The notes beneath the pieces were generated by a model that saw only the letters and a program-made list of their open reading frames with translations, was not told where the DNA came from and searched no databases. From positions 1 through 9,837 of the forward strand of contig QHPA01000211.1 of the NCBI GenBank assembly GCA_003218935.1: 9,837 bases of DNA. The letters are read 5' to 3'. Origin of the DNA: Verrucomicrobiota bacterium. GTDB taxonomy: Bacteria; Verrucomicrobiota; Verrucomicrobiia; Limisphaerales; AV2. Below, in pieces: positions 4,896-9,837 of the stretch (its first letter is position 1; the number at the start of each line of letters is the position of its first letter). The translations under genes and the position numbers were made by a program.

Positions 4896-6047
4896 TCATG
4901 CCATCTTGTGAGTGCAGGCGAAGTCGGCGTCGGCGTCAATGCCCCAGTGTTTGGCGGCGAGTTCGTGATCGTTTGTGAGGCCCCAGCGGTCGGGTTGCGG
5001 CTCGCCAGTGTGCGCGCGATTCGCACCCTTCAATTCCATGCAGCCTTTGTTGTTGCCAATCTCCGCGATGCGTTCGCGTTCTGCGTTGCTCAGTCCCGCC
5101 GAGGCGGGATCGGGCAGCGACGCCAGTTCGTCCACTTTCGTTTCGATTGCTTTGGCGCTGCCACCACTCTCTTGAATCAATGTCGGGATAACGCTTTTCA
5201 CGCCGGGTTGCGAGAGGTTCCACAGGCAGGCGAGCTGCAGCATCGTGACTTTGTGCTTCGCGGCAATGTCGCGCAGCCGGTCCATTTTCTCGCAACCGGC
5301 CTCGACCCAGCCCGACGGCCGGAACGCGCGGTGGTCCTGCGGGCCGAACCTGTGCCCCGGCTTCACGTCGTCGTGGAACAGGCCGCCGTAATCCACGACA
5401 CGCGTGATGAGGTTCACATCATGTTTCACCGCGGCGGGCAACACGAGGTTGCCCGGCCAGGGTTCGAGCGGATTCAAAATAATCATCGCCCAGTCGAGCA
5501 ACGGGCCGAAGCGCTCGAAGCAAAGAATGAGATCGAGGGTGAACCCGTTGGCCGGGCCGGGCGCGACGCCGAGACGGTCCGCAAGCTTCGCGTCGCGTAG
5601 TTTGTCCATGGCGCTCCAGACACGCTCGCTCGTATATCCTGTGAAATCCGGATTGTGCAGCAGCAGCAGGTCGAACCGGTCAGCCCGGCATCGGGCCAGA
5701 GACTTTTCTGTGGCCATGCGCAGGTATTCGGCGAATTGATTCGGCGGACGAAGTTGCGGGTTCGTGAAGCGAGGGTAGCCTTTCGAGCCGTCGCGTTTGC
5801 CGGAATAAAAATCGTGTCCGACCGCGCCGACGAGGCAGTAGGAATCGCGCGGCAGACCGGCGAGCGCGCGTCCGAGCATTTCATCGGCGGCGCCGTCGCC
5901 GTAAACGTCCGCTGTCATGAAAGTCCGGACGCCGCGTTGGTACGCATGTTGAATGACATTGAGGAAGCGTTCTTCGCTGAGCGGCTCGCCGAAGTGCATG
6001 TAGCGTCCGCCGCTCCAGGTTCCAAAAGCAGTGCGGGTAACGTCCAT
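4896..6047 (-). CDS. Aldo/keto-reductase-fold protein with an incomplete catalytic tetrad
   Basis: The 383-residue protein has the aldo/keto reductase barrel: FGTWSGG, TADVYGDGAADEMLGRAL, DLLLLHNPDFTGYTSERVW, and LQLACLWNLSQPGVKSVIPT near residues 270-300. Compared with the usual IDTAxxYG motif, Tyr is present (Y49) but the catalytic Asp position is Met (M44); in the segment normally reading ATKVG, the Lys is Ala (A75 in LVGAVGH); His is kept (H131). Two of four catalytic residues are therefore missing, so classical NADPH-dependent carbonyl reduction is doubtful. A C-terminal extension of about 60 residues (NNKGCMELKG to the end) lies beyond the barrel. I chose ATG 6047 over TTG 6062 because GAGAA lies about 10 nt upstream and the similarity starts there. 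It heads a run with the toxin-antitoxin pair and the molybdenum enzyme. Confidence 0.82.
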   Translation of the reverse strand: MDVTRTAFGTWSGGRYMHFGEPLSEERFLNVIQHAYQRGVRTFMTADVYGDGAADEMLGRALAGLPRDSYCLVGAVGHDFYSGKRDGSKGYPRFTNPQLRPPNQFAEYLRMATEKSLARCRADRFDLLLLHNPDFTGYTSERVWSAMDKLRDAKLADRLGVAPGPANGFTLDLILCFERFGPLLDWAMIILNPLEPWPGNLVLPAAVKHDVNLITRVVDYGGLFHDDVKPGHRFGPQDHRAFRPSGWVEAGCEKMDRLRDIAAKHKVTMLQLACLWNLSQPGVKSVIPTLIQESGGSAKAIETKVDELASLPDPASAGLSNAERERIAEIGNNKGCMELKGANRAHTGEPQPDRWGLTNDHELAAKHWGIDADADFACTHKMA

Positions 6048-6100
6048 AAAATCAGTTCTCAATAAAACGCGAGAAACCGGCGTGATGCAATGATGGTTTT

Positions 6101-6199
6101 AAACACAAATTTCACGAATTCGCAGGAATCACGGTAATTCCCATCCGCACGGAAGAGCCGGTGCTTCTAATTCGTGTCAATTCGTGGAATTCGCGTCTC
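6101..6199. repeat. Repeat-rich divergent intergenic segment with dispersed repeat copy B
   Basis: Between the divergent reductase-like and acyltransferase genes, 6170-6187 carries attcgtgtcaattcgtgg, matching 3733-3750 at 17 of 18 positions, followed by a third half unit (gaattcgcg). Upstream, at about 6112-6123, the complementary form cacgaattcgc occurs, so the segment has partial inverted symmetry. No gene is seen in 6048-6243, and I could not assign promoters for either flanking gene with confidence. Confidence 0.5.
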
Positions 6200-6243
6200 A
6201 AAAAGTCGTTTGCTCACGCCGCGCTTTCGCCTAACTTCACGCC

Positions 6244-6930
6244 ATGTTCAAACCGGCGGATTTGTTCGACTTGAGCCAAACGGAACACGCGGCCTTGTTC
6301 GACGACTGCGAATACGCCTGGGAGGCGCTCCAGAAAATCAAAGATTATTTGAAGACAAATATGCGGCCGGGATTGAAAAATCGCTGCGAAGGCACGGCTT
6401 ATATTGGCGAACAAGTCTCCATCGGCGCAGGCACGGTGGTCGAGGACGGCGCAATGATCAAAGGCCCGGCGATCATTGGGCGCAATTGCCAGATCCGTCA
6501 CAACGCCTATCTGCGCGAGGACGTCATCGTCGGCGACAACTGCGTAGTGGGCAATTCGTGCGAGCTGAAAAACGTGTTCATGTTCAACCACTGTCAGGTA
6601 CCGCATTTCAATTACGTGGGCGACTCAATCCTCGGCCACAAAACCCACCTCGGCGCGGGCGTGAAAGTCTCGAACATCAAGCTCGACCGCACGAATGTGA
6701 CCGTCGAAATGGACGGGAAACCGTTCGATACCGGCCTGCGGAAGTTTGGCGCGCTGCTGGGCGACGGTTCGGAGATCGGCTGCAACGCCGTGTTGAATCC
6801 GGGAAGCATCCTCGGCCGCGGCGCGATCATTTACCCGAACGTCAACTGGCGCGGCATTTTGCCCGCGAACATGATCGCGAAGAATAAAGCCGGGGTGGAA
6901 GTGGTAATGAAAAGGTCGAGGGAAACCTGA
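6244..6930 (+). CDS. Left-handed beta-helix acyltransferase, GlmU C-terminal-like (stand-alone)
   Basis: The 228-residue protein has a helical N-terminus (1-45) and then hexapeptide repeats (about 52-200: YIGEQVSIGAGTVVEDGAMIKGPAIIG and so on) that fold as a left-handed beta-helix. The block CELKNVFMFNHCQVPHFNYVGDSILG aligns with the GlmU acetyltransferase active site: K109, H121 and Y124 have the spacing of K351, H363 and Y366 of E. coli GlmU. Further LGAGVKVSN and LLGDGSEIGCNAVLNPGS repeats follow. The N-terminal nucleotidyltransferase domain of GlmU is absent, so it probably acylates a sugar or sugar nucleotide, perhaps with a separate nucleotidyltransferase; trimeric assembly is expected. 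I see no good ribosome-binding site before the ATG. A REP-like pair starts at the base after its stop. Confidence 0.82.
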   Translation: MFKPADLFDLSQTEHAALFDDCEYAWEALQKIKDYLKTNMRPGLKNRCEGTAYIGEQVSIGAGTVVEDGAMIKGPAIIGRNCQIRHNAYLREDVIVGDNCVVGNSCELKNVFMFNHCQVPHFNYVGDSILGHKTHLGAGVKVSNIKLDRTNVTVEMDGKPFDTGLRKFGALLGDGSEIGCNAVLNPGSILGRGAIIYPNVNWRGILPANMIAKNKAGVEVVMKRSRET

Positions 6931-7026
6931 GGCAGGACCGCGTCCCGCCTGTCTCCGAAGAACGTAACATGGCGCTATTTAGTCGATCGAGATGCCTGGC
7001 AGAGACAGCCGAGACGGCTGTCCTAC
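6931..7026. repeat. REP-like inverted pair filling the acyltransferase-helicase junction
   Basis: The element starts at the base after the acyltransferase stop and ends 6 nt before the helicase ATG. The right arm (7002-7026) contains a perfect 8-bp hairpin GACAGCCG-AGA-CGGCTGTC followed by CTAC. The left arm (6931-6955) is a degenerate inverted copy ending GCCTGTCTC. Arms are 25 nt each with a 46-nt spacer. The arms resemble the element at 8461-8539 inside the helicase gene, so both belong to one family. It leaves no Shine-Dalgarno sequence in front of the helicase. Confidence 0.7.
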
Positions 7027-7032
7027 ATTGAA

Positions 7033-9219
7033 ATGATTTCTGTTATCGAATCCCAGCCCGCCGGTTCCGGCATCGACCTGGTCAAACAGGTCGGGGAAAT
7101 CTTTTCCCCGAACGGGCTGTTATCGCGCGCTAAGAATTTCGAGTATCGCCCGCAGCAACAGCAGATGGCCGTGGCTGTGGCGCGGGCGCTCGAGGCGAAG
7201 GAGCATCTGGTGGTCGAGGCGGGCACAGGCGTCGGCAAAAGCATTGGCTATCTCGTCCCGGCCATTTTGTTCGCCGTGGCCAACCGCAAAAAGGCCGTCG
7301 TCTCCACGCACACCATCAATCTGCAGGAGCAGCTCGTGGAAAAGGACCTGCCGATGCTGGCCAAAATCCTGCCGGTAAAGTTCAGCTTCACGATGCTCAA
7401 GGGCCGGCAAAACTATCTTTGCACGCGCCGCCTGCACAAGGCGATGCAGCAGGCCGACAGCCTGTTCACCTCGCCGGAAGTTGAGGAACTGCAGCGCATT
7501 TACGAATGGTCGAAGCGGACGGAGGACGGCAGTTTGTCGGACTTCGATCTCGAGCCCGACCCGAAAGTCTGGGCGCAGGTCTGCTCCGAGCGCGGGATTT
7601 GTTCGCCGAAGATTTGCGGTTATGCCTCCGAGTTCGGCAAACAAAACGGCATTTGTTTTTTTCAGCGCGCGCGCAGTCGCATCCTCTCCGCCGATGTTCT
7701 GGTGCTGAACCACACGTTGCTCTTCACGTTGTTGGGGGGCATGGACGAGGAAATGGACGGCGGCATCCTGTTCAAAAACGATTTCGTCATTTTCGACGAG
7801 GCGCACAACGTCGAGAGGGTTGCGTCGCGCCATATCGGCCTGAGCGTTTCGAGCGGGCAGCTGCGCTTTGCGTTGCAACGGCTTTGGAATCCGCGCACGG
7901 AGAAAGGAGTGCTGGCGACGTTGCATCGGGGTGCGCCGGTGAAACTGGTCGCGGAGCTGTTTGAGGCGACGGACAAGTTTTTCGTGGAGCTTGAGGAAGC
8001 GTGCGAGGGTCTCGCCAGAGATAACGTCGCGACCAGGAGACAGAACTCGACGGAGTCTCCACCCTCCACAGTAGTGCTACGGAGGACGGGTCGCCCCACC
8101 GACGGCCGGACATGGACGGAGTTGCGCATCCGCCGACCGGACCTGGTGCGCGACAACGTGACATTGCCGATTCAACGACTGCGCGAGGCGGTCAGCGAAT
8201 TGATCAAGAGCAGTGAGGACACGGACACCGGCCAGGAACTGATGGAGTGTAACCGGCGGCTGTCCGAACTGCGCGAGGCTGTGGTGGTGTTCCTGAGCCA
8301 AAGCGCCGATCAGCATGTTTACTGGGTCGAACGCACCGGCAAAACGCAGAAAAACCTCGCTTTGAACGCTGCGCCGATTGACGTGGCGGAATACCTGCGC
8401 CACCGCCTCTTCGGCGCGGACACGTCGGTCGTCATGACCAGCGCGACGCTGGGAACCAGAGTAGGACAGGCTTCCAGCCTGTCTCAAACTAAAAGAGAAA
8501 TTGCAAAAGAGTCAGAGACAGGCGCGACGCCTGTCCTACGACGCGACGCGCTGGACTATTTCGTCCGCAAGGTCGGCGCGGAGCGGGCCGTCCAACTTCA
8601 GGTCGGCTCGCCGTTCGATTACGAGCGGCAGATGAAACTGTTCGTCGTCAACAAAATGCCTGACCCGCGTGAAGCCGGCTACCACGACGCCCTCATCCAC
8701 TGGATTGAGCATTTCGTGAAGATGACCCATGGCAAGGCATTCGTGCTCTACACCAACTTCAAACTGATGCAGGAGATTGGCGAGCGGATGCAACCATGGT
8801 TCGACAAACTCGGCATCGAATGCCTGGTGCAAGGCACCGGCACGCCTCGTTCGACGATGCTGGAGAAATTCAAGGCTGACGTGGATTCCGTGTTGTTCGG
8901 TACCGACAGCTTTTGGCAGGGCGTGGACGTGCCGGGCGAGGCGTTGAGCAACGTCATCATCACACGACTGCCGTTCGCGGTGCCGGACCATCCGCTGATC
9001 GAAGCGCGCATCGAAGCCATCGAAGCGCACGGCGGAAATTCGTTCAATGAATTCTCTCTACCGGAGGCCATCTTGAAATTCCGTCAGGGCGTGGGGCGGT
9101 TGATCCGCGCGAAGACGGACAGCGGCATCGTGGTCGTGCTGGACAACCGGGTCCTCACGAAACGCTATGGCCAGTTGTTTCTCGACGCGCTGCCACAGTG
9201 CCCGGTCGAAATCGTGTAG
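7033..9219 (+). CDS. dinG: DinG/XPD-type iron-sulfur superfamily 2 DNA helicase
   Basis: The 728-residue protein shows Walker A EAGTGVGKS (62-70), motif Ia STHTINLQEQ (91-100), a four-cysteine iron-sulfur region drawn from C130, C184, C190, C195 and C208, DEAH at 255-258, MTSATL near 468-473, GTDSFWQGVDVPGE and QGVGRLIR in the second RecA domain. Such 5'-3' helicases resolve D-loops, R-loops or G-quadruplexes during repair and replication. It lacks the N-terminal exonuclease of Gram-positive DinG. Two segments look foreign: residues 477-503 are encoded by a REP-like pair (8461-8539), directly after motif MTSATL and before DALDYF, and residues about 331-360 (TRRQNSTESPPSTVVLRRTG region) are polar, low in secondary structure and encoded by palindromic DNA. 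Both keep the frame, so the gene is probably functional. The ATG at 7033 has no clear ribosome-binding site because a repeat abuts it. Confidence 0.88.
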   Translation: MISVIESQPAGSGIDLVKQVGEIFSPNGLLSRAKNFEYRPQQQQMAVAVARALEAKEHLVVEAGTGVGKSIGYLVPAILFAVANRKKAVVSTHTINLQEQLVEKDLPMLAKILPVKFSFTMLKGRQNYLCTRRLHKAMQQADSLFTSPEVEELQRIYEWSKRTEDGSLSDFDLEPDPKVWAQVCSERGICSPKICGYASEFGKQNGICFFQRARSRILSADVLVLNHTLLFTLLGGMDEEMDGGILFKNDFVIFDEAHNVERVASRHIGLSVSSGQLRFALQRLWNPRTEKGVLATLHRGAPVKLVAELFEATDKFFVELEEACEGLARDNVATRRQNSTESPPSTVVLRRTGRPTDGRTWTELRIRRPDLVRDNVTLPIQRLREAVSELIKSSEDTDTGQELMECNRRLSELREAVVVFLSQSADQHVYWVERTGKTQKNLALNAAPIDVAEYLRHRLFGADTSVVMTSATLGTRVGQASSLSQTKREIAKESETGATPVLRRDALDYFVRKVGAERAVQLQVGSPFDYERQMKLFVVNKMPDPREAGYHDALIHWIEHFVKMTHGKAFVLYTNFKLMQEIGERMQPWFDKLGIECLVQGTGTPRSTMLEKFKADVDSVLFGTDSFWQGVDVPGEALSNVIITRLPFAVPDHPLIEARIEAIEAHGGNSFNEFSLPEAILKFRQGVGRLIRAKTDSGIVVVLDNRVLTKRYGQLFLDALPQCPVEIV
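8036..8085. repeat. Possible second palindromic insertion inside the helicase gene
   Basis: This segment carries several small inverted repeats: GGAGAC (8036-8041) with GTCTCC (8055-8060), and CCTCC (8063-8067) with GGAGG (8081-8085) around GTAGTGCTAC (8071-8080), which itself has GTAG and CTAC ends. It encodes polar residues in a helicase region where I expect variable length. No second copy is seen in the window, so assignment as a mobile repeat is tentative. Confidence 0.3.
8461..8539. repeat. REP-like inverted pair inserted in frame in the helicase gene
   Basis: The left arm (8461-8485) reads GTAG, then hairpin GACAGGCT-TCC-AGCCTGTC; the right arm (8515-8539) contains GACAGGCG-CGA-CGCCTGTC and ends CTAC. 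The arms are inverted copies of each other at 22 of 25 positions and are separated by a 29-nt A-rich spacer. The layout (GTAG, hairpin, spacer, inverted hairpin, CTAC) is that of a paired REP/BIME element. It is translated as VGQASSLS at the left arm and ETGATPVL at the right arm, with no stop in frame. Confidence 0.8.
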
Positions 9220-9547
9220 CCGCCGAAGGAACAAGGGGACAATGCCGTGAGCCACGGGTGTGGCGGAAGAGGGTAGCCCACGGCGTGAGCCATGGGGAAA
9301 AATGCGCCACCACCAAAAGCCCCGTCAGGGGGCGACAGAATTGCGTCCGAAGAAAATTCCCTTTCGCCGCTTCGCGGCTCCGCTTGCTCATACCGCAACC
9401 CACGGCTGACGCCGTGGGCTACCTTCTACCGCTGCTCCGCAGCTATTTGCCGCCGTACTCAAAAACTGATTTGCGTCCCATGACACCATGACACAGCAGG
9501 CGCGGTTGTGACTTGTATTTTTCCGGCTGTTCGGTCAAACTGGAGCC
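9220..9547. other. Repeat-filled intergenic gap
   Basis: No gene is supported. The segment starts with a partial repeat copy at 9244-9258 (gccgtgagccacggg), which matches 9282-9296 (ggcgtgagccatggg) at 13 of 15 positions. The main inverted pair spans 9273-9422. Within it, a ccccgtcagggggcga palindrome (about 9322-9337) and gccgcttcgcggc (9366-9378) add further small hairpins. From about 9425 the sequence is unassigned until the ribosome-binding site TGGAG just before the ATG at 9548. Confidence 0.6.
9273..9422. repeat. REP-like inverted pair, second sequence family (GTAGCCCACGG...CCGTGGGCTAC)
   Basis: The left arm (9273-9296) reads GTAG, then CCCACGGC-GTGA-GCCATGGG (seven of eight pairs). 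The right arm (9399-9422) reads CCCACGGC-TGAC-GCCGTGGG (perfect 8-bp stem) and ends CTAC. The arms are inverted relative to each other, with about 100 nt between them. The sequence differs from the GTAGGACAGG family at 6931-7026 and 8461-8539, but the architecture is the same. Confidence 0.72.
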
Positions 9548-9837
9548 ATGTCCGAGATAGTAGAATTTGTTCATCACGGCGCGGCGCAGATCACGCCGAA
9601 GATTCTGCGGGGCGTGCACAAGAAACTGCCGTTTCTCAAAATGGAATTCACGCAAATCAACGCGCCAAAATATCCACACCTGGTCGAGCAACTGGAATTT
9701 CTGGCCGACGTGGTGGAGGATTTTGCGGAAGGCGCGGAAGATGATCTGCCGTTTGTGGCACTGGCCAGCGCTGTGTTTGCGCTGATCTACGCGCACCGCC
9801 AGAAGGACCTCATTCCCGATTTCGTTCCCGACTTCGG
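9548..9837 (+). CDS. Protein with a YkvA/DUF1232-like segment, N-terminal part (runs off the right edge)
   Basis: From ATG 9548, with TGGAG about 4 nt upstream, 96 codons run to the window end without a stop. The start is an unrecognised, probably alpha-helical region (residues 1-60, with an acidic stretch DVVEDFAEGAEDDLP ending it). Then follow FVALASAVFALIYAHRQKDL and IPDFVPDFG, which fit the DUF1232/YkvA pattern of a helix followed by DLIPDxxPxxG, where a DD pair usually comes next just beyond this window. The function of that family is not known; members are often membrane-associated. The assignment rests on one short motif. Confidence 0.6.
   Translation, partial: MSEIVEFVHHGAAQITPKILRGVHKKLPFLKMEFTQINAPKYPHLVEQLEFLADVVEDFAEGAEDDLPFVALASAVFALIYAHRQKDLIPDFVPDF

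Noticed and set aside
4908..5600. 230-codon open frame on the plus strand within the reductase-like gene
   Set aside because: It is antisense to a gene with strong family motifs and shows none of its own.
6962..7030. Short open frame starting at ATG 6969 within the REP-like pair before the helicase
   Set aside because: It has about 20 codons composed of repeat sequence, with no ribosome-binding site.
7120..7926. 268-codon open frame on the minus strand within the helicase gene
   Set aside because: It is antisense to the helicase motifs, rich in Arg/His/Gln, with no domain.
9155..9491. Several 60-100 codon open frames on both strands across the gap after the helicase
   Set aside because: They are translations of palindromic repeats, overlap each other and lack ribosome-binding sites or domain features.

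Overview
The window looks like accessory and housekeeping DNA from a moderately GC-rich bacterium of the PVC group, most likely a verrucomicrobium of the Limisphaerales/Pedosphaera kind. The support is two tandem prepilin-like proteins with a C-terminal H-x9-DG motif, an exosortase-type membrane protein, and a dense set of short palindromic repeats between and inside genes. No rRNA, tRNA, CRISPR array or transposase gene was found. The taxonomic call is an inference from gene types, not from a marker gene.

Layout. Positions 1-592 (minus) hold a compact exosortase/archaeosortase-like protein whose stop overlaps the start of a secreted protein that runs off the left edge. Positions 593-1029 hold repeats and the broken-off head of a prepilin gene (FTLIELL then stop). 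Positions 1030-2889 (plus) carry two homologous H-x9-DG prepilin-like genes; the second has a degraded cleavage site just downstream of a structured inverted repeat. Positions 2891-3756 (minus) carry an Hsp20 chaperone gene with a sigma-54-like promoter candidate, followed by a 40-codon relic of a second Hsp20. Positions 3757-6047 (minus) form a compact four-gene run: an aldo/keto-reductase-fold protein lacking two of four catalytic residues, an antitoxin, an overlapping RelE/ParE toxin, and a cytoplasmic molybdopterin oxidoreductase whose ATG overlaps the toxin stop. Divergently, 6244-9219 (plus) carries a left-handed beta-helix acyltransferase (GlmU C-terminal-like) and a DinG/XPD-type iron-sulfur helicase. 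After a repeat-filled gap, a protein with a YkvA/DUF1232-like segment starts at 9548 and runs off the right edge.

The most notable theme is a set of REP-like elements. Several repeats of unrelated sequence share one architecture: a GTAG tetranucleotide followed by a 7-8 bp hairpin, usually as an inverted pair so that the unit begins with GTAG and ends with CTAC. That is the signature of REP sequences mobilised by REP-associated tyrosine transposases (RAYT/TnpA_REP). One pair lies in frame inside the helicase gene and adds about 27 residues; a related pair fills the whole junction between the acyltransferase and helicase genes; another family fills the gap after the helicase; a single unit lies just upstream of the exosortase start.

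The genes do not form one obvious pathway. The exosortase with its secreted neighbour and the prepilin-like proteins both concern the cell surface. The reductase-like/toxin-antitoxin/oxidoreductase run appears to be one transcription unit but has no evident common function.
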